NCBI RefSeq assembly: GCF_000003605.2
Contig: NW_003130355.1
Span: 941,495 to 977,750, forward strand
DNA: 36,256 nt
Direction of reading: 5' to 3'
DNA from: Saccoglossus kowalevskii
Lineage: Eukaryota; Hemichordata; Enteropneusta; Harrimaniidae
Below are positions 1 to 9,499 of this stretch, in pieces (position 1 is the stretch's first letter; the number at the start of each line of letters is the position of its first letter). The position numbers and the translations under genes are program-made. Under the pieces are notes generated by a model that had not been told where the DNA came from, searched no databases, and saw only the letters and a list, made by a program, of their open reading frames with translations.

Positions 1-1868
1 ACACTGCTTTATTACACTGAACTGTCATGATATATGGGATAAAGACAATTATTACACTGCTTTATTACACTGAACTGCCATTGTATATGGAATAAAAACA
101 ATTATTACACTGCTTTATTACACTGAACTGCCATTGTATATGGAATAAAAACAATTATTACACTGCTTTATTACACTGAACTGCCATGATATATGGGATA
201 AAGACAATTAGTACACTGCTTTATTACACCAAACTGCCATTGTATATGGGCTAAATACAATTATTACACTGCTTTATAACACCAAACTGCCATGATATAT
301 GGGATAAAGACAATTATTACACTGCTTTATTACACTGAACTGCCATGATATATAGGATAAAGACAATTATTACACTGCTTTATTACACCAAACTGCAATT
401 GTATATGGAATAAAGACAATTATTACACTGCTTTATTACACTGAACTGCCATGATATATGGGATAAAGACAATTATTACACTGCTTTATTACACCAAACT
501 GTCATGGTATATGGAATAAAGACAATTATTACACTGCTTTATTACACTGAACTGCCATGATATATGGAATAAAGACAATTATTACACTGCTTTATTACAC
601 TGAACTGCCATGATATATAGGATAAAGACAATTATTACACTGCTTTATTACACCAAACTGCAATTGTATATGAAATAAAGACAATTATTACACTGCTTTA
701 TTACACTGTGCTGCTATGATATATAGGATAAAGACAATTATTACACTGCTTTATTACACCAAACTGTCATGATATATGGGATAAAGGCAATTATTACACT
801 GCTTTATTACACTGACTGCCATTATATATGGGATAAAGACAATTATTACACTGCTTTATTACACTGAACTGCTATGATATATGGGATAAAGACAATTATT
901 ACACTGCTTGATTACACTGACTGCCATGATATATGGGATAAAGGCAATTATTAAACTGCTTTATTACACAGAACTACCATGATATATGGGGTAAAGACAA
1001 ATATTAAACTGCTTTATTACACTGAACTGCCATGATATATGGGATAAAGACAATTATTACACTGCTTTATTACACCAAACTGCCATGATATATGGGATAA
1101 AGACAATTATTACACTGCTTTATTACACTGAACTGTCATGATATATGGGATAAATACAATTATTACACTGCTTTATTACACTGAACTGTCATGATATATG
1201 GGATAAAGACAATTATTACACTGCTTTATTACACTCAACTGCCATGATATACGGGATAAAGACAATTATTATACTGCTTTATTACACTGAACTGCCATGA
1301 TATATGGGATAACGACAATTATTATACTGCTTTATTACACTGAACTGCCATGATATATGGGATAAAGACAATTAGTACACTGCTTTATTACACCAAACTG
1401 CCATTGTATATGGAATAAAGACAATTATTATACTGCTTTATTACACTGAACTGCCATGATATATGGGATAAAGACAATTATTACACTGCTTTATTACACC
1501 AAACTGTCATGATGTATGGGATAAAGACAATTATTACACTGCTTTATTACACCAAACTGCCATGATATATGGGATAAAGACAATTATTACACTGCTTTAT
1601 TACACCAAACTGCCATGATATATGGGATAAAGACAATTATTACACTGCTTTATTACACCAAACTGCCATGATATATCGAATAAAGACAATTATTAAACTC
1701 CTTTATTACACCAAACTGCCATGATATATGGGATAAAGGCAATTATTACACTGCTTTATAACACCAAACTGCCATGATATATGGGATAAAGACAATTATT
1801 ACACTGCTTTATTACACTGAACTGCCATGATATATAGGATAAAGACAATTATTGCACTGCTTTATTAA
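1..1868. repeat. 53-bp minisatellite, about 35 copies
   Basis: A head-to-tail array of a 53-bp unit that begins acactgctttattacac and continues with a catgatatatgggataaagac segment. About 35 copies are visible, with the last one truncated at roughly 1854-1868; the array runs off the left edge, so its true size is unknown. Two main variants interleave: units with cactgaactg and units with caccaaactg. A few copies are 52 bp (actgactgcc, two bases short or realigned). Some variants recur at 265 bp (five units): tataggataa at 351 and 616, and caattgtatatg at about 395 and 660, suggesting block duplication. No open frame runs through it. It ends about 420 bp upstream of the chosen TRIM start codon. 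Confidence 0.97.
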
Positions 1869-1942
1869 AGCAAGCAGACGTGTTATATGGGATGAATAAG
1901 TGATGTCAGGTGTTTCGAAAACAGGGTACACATCCTGCGTCA

Positions 1943-1962
1943 CACGTGACACCCGGTATATA
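1943..1962 (+). promoter_or_regulatory. Possible promoter elements upstream of the TRIM-Tpt1 gene
   Basis: Between the minisatellite and the first gene lie a CACGTG E-box (1943-1948) and a TATATA stretch (1957-1962). They are in a plausible place for a core promoter, but in AT-rich DNA both could arise by chance. No transcript evidence is available. Confidence 0.2.
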
Positions 1963-2280
1963 CAAATAATTGCATTATTTGATAAGTTGATTATTTTTAA
2001 ATAAGGTTGTCATACATTGATGTTCAACATGTAGTTAATGTATGGACCATAATATTGACAGTTTGTTTTATCGATTCCTGCATCTATTTATAGATATCCA
2101 ATTCTCGTATGGATATGGTGTAATTAAAACACAATCTTTAATACATCCCATTGCCGCATTTTCTTTAACTATCTTTCACTATTACGAATTAGATAAAGAA
2201 TTGTTAGCTAATGAATTGTTTCCAAATGTTAAATTTGACAATCACATTTACATTTCTGCTTATATTTTATTCTTCATAAT

Positions 2281-2282
2281 AG
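2281..2282 (+). other. Likely splice acceptor just before the TRIM start codon
   Basis: A pyrimidine-rich run (tatattttattcttcataat) is followed by AG at 2281-2282, eight bases before the ATG at 2291. This suggests that a non-coding 5' exon is spliced onto the TRIM exon. It is also a reason not to use the upstream in-frame ATG at 2042, whose 83 extra residues are hydrophobic and unlike any TRIM amino terminus. Confidence 0.45.
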
Positions 2283-2290
2283 ATATAACG

Positions 2291-3469
2291 ATGGCCTGCA
2301 GTAATGTTGGAACTACTTCACACAAACAACTTGTGGATGATATTAACGAGAACGTTCTCCTCTGTGCTGTATGTCAAGAAAGATTTACATCACCGAAGAT
2401 ATTACCGTGTGTTCATACATTCTGTGAGAAATGTCTGAAGACGTGGGTTGAGAAGAACGGTGGTCAGTTGACTTGTCCAACATGTCGTAAGTCACACATC
2501 ATTCCCCCAGGTGGCATCGGAGCACTAAACAATAATTTGTTCATCAACGACGTGCTGGAAATGTTCTCTAACGTCAAGATTGGTCAAGATATGTTAAAGT
2601 GTGAAGTGTGTGCATCAGCAGCCTCGTTCTGGTGTAAGGACTGTGTCCAGTTCTTTTGCCAAGAATGCAGTGTTCCACATAATGTTATGCGAGTTACGAA
2701 AAACCACAAAGTGATCACAGTGGAAGAGTACCAAGAATTAGAGAAATCAGCTCAGCGTCATCTCATCCGACCACAATTCTGTCCAAATCATCCTGACAAC
2801 CAGTTGGTGTTATTTTGTGATGTGTGTCAAGTCACAGCATGCATTCAATGTGGTTTGATTAACCATAACGGATCCGATCATCGCATGATATCCATGGAAG
2901 ATGCACTGAAGAAATACACTCCAAATTTACACCATCTGATAGATGAACTGAACAAATCAGTGACGTCGCTGAAATCTGGTGAGGAGAAACAGAACCAAGC
3001 AATGAAGCTGTTCAAACGTGAGCAGGTATCGGAGGAAAAACAAATAAAACAACACGCAGCTGATATTATTAATCGTGTAAAACAAGAAGAGCAGAAACTT
3101 CTCACCAAAGTGACCGAGGTATGCGGTAAGCGAGACAAAGAATTACAGGCACAGTTGGATCACATTGAGTTGGACTTGGAACGTGCAAAAAGTATGCAGT
3201 CTTACGCTGTAAACTGTCTTTACCATGGCAACCCAGCTGACATTCTATCACAAAAGAGGAACTTAGAAGATGGATTAACAGAGTTGGGAAATAAAGCGTC
3301 ATTAGGTCAGCATGAAATTGGAAATGACTTCAAGTTGAAATTCAAGAAAACTATGCCATCACTATTAACCATTGGGGAAATTACATGTGAACGTCGTGAG
3401 AGTTCTGAAGGGACAGTTGAAGATAGTCTCCCAAGCGCCAATGCTAACACCTTGGAAGGTGTGCCTGTG
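2291..3469 (+). CDS. Exon 1: TRIM module (RING, B-box1, B-box2, coiled coil)
   Basis: This single exon encodes 393 residues. The RING has all eight ligands in C3HC4 order: C25, C28, C40, H42, C45, C48, C62, C65. B-box1 ligands are C104, C107, C115, C118, C123, C126, H130 and H139. B-box2 ligands are C154, H157, C166, C169, C174, C177, H182 and H187. A Lys/Glu/Gln-rich helical segment follows, then a Ser/Glu-rich linker (about 350-393). The frame stays open only to a TAA at 3482-3484, but a strong donor (GTG|gtaagat) lies at 3470-3471 exactly in phase 0. No NHL, SPRY or other usual TRIM C-terminal domain occurs in the exon. An extended in-frame ATG at 2042 is possible but less likely. Confidence 0.93.
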
Positions 3470-6400
3470 GTAAGATACGTATAACCAAATATTTTCCGTT
3501 CATGTACTTAAATAAATCGGTTAATGCCTTGTGATTTATTTGGAGGTGAAAGTAAAATGCAAATTTCTGTTCGAACAATCATCTCATTTTGGACGTCTAT
3601 ATTTCAACTGTCATGACGAGTATTCACCAATGCATTTTTTTGGCGGAATGTTCATTTTGGAGAAATCCACATATCTGCGTTTTAAAGTGATACTCTTTCA
3701 CACTTACAACAGTTTATTTTGTCACAATTTCTGTTCCACATAAAACAACAAACTACAATCTACAAGCTTTTCATCTACAAGATTTTCACCTTCGGACATT
3801 CGTGCCGAATATCCAGTGATTACTCGCATAGAAAGAACACTTCGAAACTGTTACATGTATTGTTACTCCTTGATCTTAGATTTTTTTACTTAGTACAAAA
3901 GTCTAATATGCAATAGTGTGTGATTGTTTTGTAGTGTAACCGAGAGGTGCAGCTCAGCAAGAAGTTATCTAATATTTTAAGGCACAATGCCAACAAATTT
4001 GGATTTCAACTTGATAAAGGTACAAGTATATTAATTTTCTTTTAGTTATTGGGTAAATCGAATGTGATTTTTGTTATGAATAGATGAGTAAGAAACCCAT
4101 TTTTATGGCCATGCCATTTCTCAGATTAAATAGAAAATGTTAGGATTTACAATAGACAAATCCAGAGTGAACACATTGTACACGATAGTAATTGACATGT
4201 CACTGGTTGAAAAGACGGAAAGGAAACGGAAGGTAGATAGATATCTACAGGCGAATTGTGATTACGTTTTTGTATTGGTTTATAAATAATTTTTATATAT
4301 AACAATTTTCAGAATAAGTGGGATAGATTCTGTAAATAATTTATGATCATTTTTGTTCATTTTCGTACTCATCCCTTTCATTGTATTTATTAGGTGGATT
4401 TTTGAATGTTGAAGACATGCTACATCATCAACATTTTCGCGGTTATACTATTGAAGATGTGAAAAGAGTTGTGACTAATAATGACAAACAGCGTTTTGCC
4501 TTGAGAAACCATCCAGACAGTAACTTGTTGCAGATACGCGCAAATCAGGGCCATTCCGTTAAGGTGAAAAACATAAATGTTAAAAACTGTGAATTATATA
4601 ATATCAATAATTATATCTACTGTACATTTACTACTAATTAAGATATTCTGGAACAAATGTCATCAATTAATCATTTGACAATTATTTAATTATTATCTAT
4701 AATCATGCACTATATTTGACTTGTATCTATAACACTTTAGTTCTTTCCAAATTAAGGTTCAAGGTCTTGAATTGAAAAGAATCACGGATGCGTCAGAATA
4801 TCCAACTGTTATATACGGCACTTACAGCAAGCACTTAGAGAGAATCAAAGAAAAGGTGAATATATGAAATGTGTTTGGTTTATTGAAAGCGCATCTCTAA
4901 TACGGACACACATGCACGAACATTTGTATTTACGATTTATTTGACTAATAAAATTTGACCCAAGTTAGACAATATATACACATTTGTGCTATTAATAGTG
5001 TAAATACAGTCAACACTGTGATGTATCGCCTGTCTCAAATAAACTTCACTATTCAGACTGGTTTCCAGCATACCGTTTTCCCATAATCAGTATAATGCAT
5101 ACAATCATTTCATACACCACTCTTTACTTGTAATGCAACTATTTACTACCAGAATTGGAATATGTTCATTAATGGGAAAGACGCCTCGAGCAAAGTTTTT
5201 AAGCAAACATTTTCTTTTTATGTAACAGTTATACGTAGAACGTTCACACGCACATAACACATAACACGCTGTTAGCTGGTTTGCGGATGAAAATAACCAG
5301 AATATTATAACGCGAGTCCCTAATACCGTGTTCGTTGTTTGAACGATGCTTATACACGTAACCAAACATCGGATGTTGCTGATTCATACGCAATTCTTTT
5401 CATGAGTTCATGCAATATCCCTAAACACTGCCAGTTTATTGTTCGATAACTATGCAGCACGTGGTATTAATGAGAACGCCTCGTTGTACAGAACAGTATT
5501 ATAATTTATACTAATGGCAAAATATTATATATTCAGTCTTCGTCTCATAAAACATTTTTTTACATATGTATACAGACTTAGTTCCAAAATACAATCATTC
5601 CTCCACATTGTTGAGATATAATGGGGGAGGGGGTAGCTGGTACAGGTTACAGGTAGTAAATTAGGCATTTTACTTTTTTATAGGAAATAAAATAAAAGTT
5701 CCAATTGCAGTAAAAAATATTTTAAATATCAATACATGGATTCAATCATAAGATATAATTTATATGTATGAAACTTGCCAAACGTTGCCAAAAATTCCTA
5801 CATTCGAGATATACGACAACTTTGCCTTTGATGCATCAACATCCAATAATGGTTGACGTTTTCATAGTTTCCTGGTGACATACATACCATATACTGCCCA
5901 CAAAACGTTTATTATCATTGCACATAATGTATGAGAAAACACTAAACTATACCCGACGGAAAGTATATCGCAAAAAGACACGTCCAAAATTCAAGAACTT
6001 CACTGCAGATGTGTAACGAAGGTTTAGCGCATAGTTTTTTGGCATGAACCGGGATTCGAAAGAAAATTTCTTACGAATTACGACATTAAATGTAGAAAAT
6101 AATATCTTTGTACGAATTATGGAAGATTAAAATAGGGGAATACATTTTAGACCTTGCCATGTCTACGAAATTACATTTTTTATTTACGCTATACATTACT
6201 ACGATGATACAAATCAATTGGTTACAGCTTACGAAAACACTCCTAAACCTCCCTTCCAGATGTGATCTTTTGACAATAATTGTTTTATTTCAATATAACG
6301 TGCCACATCTGTGTAGGGTCAAATAAAATAGTACAAAGTCAAATGCCACTATTTTAGGTGCCTACAACAATATTTTTTAACATAATTATTGTTTTATTAT

Positions 6401-8129
6401 CTCAATGAAGGGCTTATCAAGGATGGGTAGAAATCACATACATTTTGCACCAGGAATGCCAGACGAGGTCGGAGTTATTAGCGGTATGTATATAGCTCTA
6501 AAAGAATGAGGTAGATTTCCTAATTCTTAATTGGTCACGCGATAATTACTGGATATAAGCCACGAGATCAAAGCACAGGTGACATGTACGCTAAATATCA
6601 CACAGATAAGATTTTCCACTAACTAATTTAAATGTAACTAATTTTTACCCTGGTTTCTCCAAACATGAAGGTTTCGGCCAATAATTTGATGCCAATAGTA
6701 CTTTGATCTTCGCAGCCATAACCAGGTGATGTCATATAAACACAAGAATTCTAGAACGCCTATTGGTCAATTAAATACAGACATGTTGCAAATACTCGTA
6801 GATAATATATTTTTCGTTTTAAGTTTTTTTTATTATGTCATCAGCACCAAATAATACGCATTGTGTTACGTATAACCTTTCCGAGCCAAGAGAAAACGTC
6901 ATCACAGGCAGGTGCGCCCTCAATAGCGGTGTTGCACCTTGGGAACCTTAGTTTTGCCTGCATATACATAGTCTAAAAATGAACATAGCCTAAACAACTA
7001 CCATTCTAAACCAACTATTGCAAACATTTACTATTTACAATAAAGACGAGAGACCGTTTATTCTTAACTGGGATAGGTTTTTATCAAACCCGTTTGTAGG
7101 TTTTACATGTTGATAACTATGTAAGACTAACTGATAAACAAGAACACTGGCAGTGCGCCACAGTTTTACTAATTTAAGTTCTAGCAAATACACTGCTAGC
7201 TTTGAGGTTACATTTAAGTATTTCAAGACAAATTACTCCCAAAAATGGTACAAATGGTACGTTTACAAATTGACGAATTTTATAAACCAGGACTGCCTAA
7301 ACTTGCCTGTGTTTTAGCTTGGATTTTGCATTCATTACAGCATGGTGTGCAATTCATTATGGTTAGTGGCAAATGACTGATGCATTTTTATACAATTTTT
7401 TTAGGAATGCGCTGGGATTGTGATGTTATAATTGTTTTAGACTTGGAGAAAGCAATTAAAGGTGAGATCAGAATTTCTGTAAATATTTTGCACCATGTAT
7501 TGCATGGCTTGACCGATTACATACCTCCTCTACATAAACCTAATATATTTTGGAATACGTGCATTCCTTTTGTAGTCGAACACAAGGTGCCATTTTAGTA
7601 TTGCAAGGAGATTCAACATTAAGCATTTCTGCCATTTGAAACCCCATCTTCGTCATGTAAAGATGCCATTATATGAGAATATGGACGTACGATACTTTGT
7701 TTTACAGATCAGATTTATATACCCACTGGCGGCCTTAATGTTTTCATGAATGCTGTCTAAGAGCCTTATCCCTGACATGCCTTGAATGATTATGTTGCAA
7801 CCGCACACAATCTTTATACATCATATCACATTAACAATTATTATGGAATATTAAATAACGTATGTGAGATCCGCATTTCTGCATTTAAATACCTGTGTGA
7901 TGATATGTATAATATTATTTGTCATTTCAAATGATAATGATAATATTCATGTTTACAAACTTCTTAAACTCGATATTTTTATTTTTTATTTATTTTTTAT
8001 TCTACAGATGGAATCGAGTTTATGATTTCTGCTAACAATGTAATACTGTCATCCGGTGACGAACATGGTTACATTTCTGTAGATTACTTCAAAGAAATTA
8101 GACAACGACGCACATGTAAGTATAACTAA
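2291..8129 (+). CDS. TRIM-Tpt1 fusion: RING/B-box/coiled-coil protein with C-terminal RNA 2'-phosphotransferase domain
   Basis: Proposed exons: 2291-3469, 3935-4019, 4394-4563, 4757-4855, 6411-6483, 7405-7461 and 8008-8129; about 594 aa. All junctions are GT...AG and all phases match (0, 1, 0, 0, 1, 1). Residues 1-393 form a RING (25-65), B-box1 (104-139), B-box2 (154-187) and a coiled coil (about 195-320). Residues 394-590 form a full-length Tpt1/KptA domain: R409-H410, R470 and R538 match the conserved Arg-His-Arg-Arg catalytic set. Tpt1 enzymes use NAD+ to remove the 2'-phosphate left by tRNA splicing, and some ADP-ribosylate nucleic-acid 5'-phosphate ends. TRIM modules are E3 ubiquitin ligases, many of them in innate immunity. 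A joint role as an RNA-end or NAD+-dependent immune effector is inference. Oddity: the usual HGT motif reads YGT (Tyr498). The alternative is two adjacent genes. Start chosen at 2291: A at -3, G at +4, and a normal TRIM amino terminus. Confidence 0.75.
3511..3516 (+). terminator. Possible intronic polyadenylation signal
   Basis: AATAAA lies 27 bases after the in-frame TAA (3482-3484) reached if the donor at 3470 is not used. Together they would allow a short RING/B-box/coiled-coil-only product (397 aa) lacking the Tpt1 domain. AATAAA is frequent by chance in AT-rich DNA. Confidence 0.3.
3935..4019 (+). CDS. Exon 2: first Tpt1 exon, catalytic Arg-His
   Basis: The acceptor ttgttttgtag is followed by a phase-0 exon encoding 28 residues plus one base. 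It contains the family signature LSKKLSNILRH, with catalytic R409 and H410. The codon just before the exon is TAG, and there is no ATG in the exon, so this exon must be spliced to something upstream. The TRIM exon donor has the matching phase. Ends at AAAG|gtacaag. Confidence 0.85.
4394..4563 (+). CDS. Exon 3: Tpt1 central exon with RANQGHS motif
   Basis: It starts after ttgtatttattag and completes the Gly codon split by the previous intron. It encodes 57 residues including FRGYTIEDVKRVV, DKQRF and the highly conserved IRANQGHS motif; R470 is the third catalytic residue. It ends AAG|gtgaaaa in phase 0. Reading on into the intron reaches a TAA at 4639-4641. Confidence 0.92.
4757..4855 (+). CDS. 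Exon 4: Tpt1 exon with altered HGT motif
   Basis: 33 residues in phase 0. The conserved position usually read as V-[IH]-HGT is VIYGTY here; Tyr498 (TAC at 4814-4816) replaces the usual His, which could be one base change from CAC. The rest (ERIKEK joined to GLSRMG of exon 5) follows the family pattern. Donor AAG|gtgaata. Confidence 0.9.
6411..6483 (+). CDS. Exon 5: Tpt1 exon with HIHFAPG motif
   Basis: It follows a 1.55-kb intron and encodes GLSRMGRNHIHFAPGMP and VGVIS, the family's NAD+-site signature with H520 and H522 intact. It ends AGCG|gtatgta in phase 1. Confidence 0.93.
7405..7461 (+). CDS. Exon 6: Tpt1 exon with catalytic GMR
   Basis: After tacaatttttttag, it completes a split Gly codon and encodes GMRWDCDVIIVLDLEKAIK. 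R538 matches the fourth catalytic Arg of the Tpt1 family. The DCDVIIVLDLEKAIK part is the conserved beta strand and helix. Donor AAAG|gtgagat, phase 1. Confidence 0.92.
8008..8129 (+). CDS. Exon 7: Tpt1 C-terminal exon and likely stop
   Basis: After ttttttattctacag, it completes a split Asp codon and encodes DGIEFMISANNVILSSGDEH then GYISVDYFKEI, the end of the domain (human TRPT1-like enzymes have an FFRSANGVIL segment here, so Arg is replaced by Ile). If read through, RQRRT is followed by CKYN and TAA at 8127-8129. A good donor (ACAT|gtaagta) at 8116 could instead join to 9301, where the split codon becomes TAA at once. Either way the protein ends at about 590-594 aa. Confidence 0.85.
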
Positions 8130-8385
8130 CATACCGTATGTGAGCATCGTGTGAATGATTACGCGGTAAATAATTAATTTGTTAACGATGACAGGATTAT
8201 GAACTAAATAGTATTGACTAGTATGCAATTTAGAACGTTTACTACAGGATTCTATACACATTCGTGAGATGCTCTCGAAAACACACGTTTAAAACTTGTT
8301 TTACGTGGTACAACTGGCAGGTTCGAACCTAAATGATTGTATGGGAAGTGGCTGCAATTTAATTTTCGCATTTCGCATTTCGCAG

Positions 8386-8655
8386 GTGGTTGTAGGTTAG
8401 ACACGTTAACTTTTGATGTTTGTTAAGTTTGAACATAGAGGCTTTCCTGGAAGGTGGTTGCAGGGTTAGGCACGATGTATATTTGTTCACATTGGACAGG
8501 TGGTTACAAGTTAGGCAAGTTAGCGTTTCATGTTTGGCAGGGTTGTGTTGGGAGATCTTCTGGAAGGTGGTTGCAGGTTTAGGCACAATGCAAGATATAT
8601 TTTCACATTTGACAGGCAGTTACAAGTTAGGCACTTTAGCGTTTCACGTTTGGTA
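8386..8655. repeat. Composite tandem repeat, about 114-bp period
   Basis: GTGGTT(G/A)CAGGTTAGGCAC-like segments begin at 8386, 8454, 8500, 8567 and (as GCAGTTACAAG) 8616. Spacing alternates about 68 and 46-49 bp, so the higher period is 113-116 bp with a shorter related half-unit. Shared pieces include TTAGCGTTTCATGTTTGG and TGGAAGGTGGTTGCAGG. A short tttcgcattt run precedes it. It lies downstream of the Tpt1 stop. Confidence 0.85.
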
Positions 8656-8879
8656 TGAACTATGACTAGGTGACACTATTTGTAAAAATGCATTTTATTG
8701 TTTCAGCTTAAGGCTGAGTAGTGTTTCGGCACATGTTAATCAAAGTTAACTTTTTATTATATTCTATAGAAGTATGAAAAACTTAAACAAAACATCAGTT
8801 AAAATTTCATGACTAATAATCAATGTAGCAACTCCATATATGCAAATTGTAAATGTGTATATATTTGTTTTAATTCTTA

Positions 8880-8885
8880 AATAAA
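8880..8885 (+). terminator. Possible polyadenylation signal for the TRIM-Tpt1 gene
   Basis: This is the first clear AATAAA downstream of the stop at 8127-8129. It would give a 3' UTR of about 0.75 kb spanning the 114-bp repeats. Chance occurrence is likely enough to keep confidence low. Confidence 0.25.
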
Positions 8886-9300
8886 AATTGTAAATCAAAT
8901 GAGTACTACTCAGCCGTCACTCATCAGGCCATTCAAAGATTGTAATTGTAATATATATATATATGAACATAAAAGTCACAGCGATGTTTGTTAAATTTAC
9001 GCATTAAATAAATAAAAAAACATAATTTCAAAAGAAAGTTCTATTCAAAATTTCTGTGACTGTTTTGTAATTTTCGAGGAGAAAAATGTGGTATCCCTTT
9101 TAATTTATTCACAGCGCTCGATTGAATTTTTAATAAAGTATTTGTTTAATTAACAGTCACATGACCACATTAGGGCTGTATCTAAACGTTACATCCACTA
9201 TATCCATAATCCACACTGATATATTGTTGCAATTATACCTAAGATAACAGAATCAATAATACTTGATTAATTATTCAACACAATCTTGTTGTATTTTCAG

Positions 9301-9499
9301 AAAAAAAACAACTTTTACTCGAGATCCGAAGTGTGGAAAAAAAAAATACCTGACCAGTAAGGAAGCAGAGAAGAGATGCCATATAAGTTCAGCCAATTGT
9401 TCAATATGTACAGAGGCTGCACCTGGCAGAATGTGCAGTATATTTGTTATACACGAGGACCATACTTCTATTTTAAGTCAGGATTTGAGTGAAGTATGA
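9301..9499 (+). other. Unassigned Cys-rich open frame after a good splice acceptor
   Basis: tgttgtattttcag is followed by an open frame of about 65 codons ending in TGA (9497-9499), with several Cys (KCGKKKY, KRCHISSANCSIC, RMCSIF). It might be a terminal exon. Its frame needs a phase-2 donor, whereas the last Tpt1 donor (8116) is phase 1, so it does not join the fusion gene directly. I recognise no domain. Confidence 0.2.

Noticed and set aside
1-1868. Regular direct repeats as a CRISPR array
   Set aside because: The units are contiguous 53-bp copies with no unique spacers, and the context is an intron-containing animal genome.
2042-2290. Upstream in-frame extension of the TRIM protein
   Set aside because: Hydrophobic, unlike TRIM amino termini, and separated from the good-context ATG 2291 by a likely splice acceptor at 2282. 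Kept only as an alternative start.
3531-3916. Short frames between the TRIM exon and the first Tpt1 exon as a separate TRPT1 first exon
   Set aside because: None ends at a convincing phase-0 donor or shows Tpt1-like N-terminal sequence; they look like chance frames in the intron.
8305-8335. tRNA or tRNA-derived B box (ggttcgaacc)
   Set aside because: No A box at the right distance and no cloverleaf; a similar ttcgaaccc at about 22300 (reverse strand) also lacks an A box.
8008-9499. Joining the last Tpt1 exon to the Cys-rich frame at 9301
   Set aside because: The donor at 8116 is phase 1 and the split codon would be TAA; the Cys-rich frame needs phase 2.
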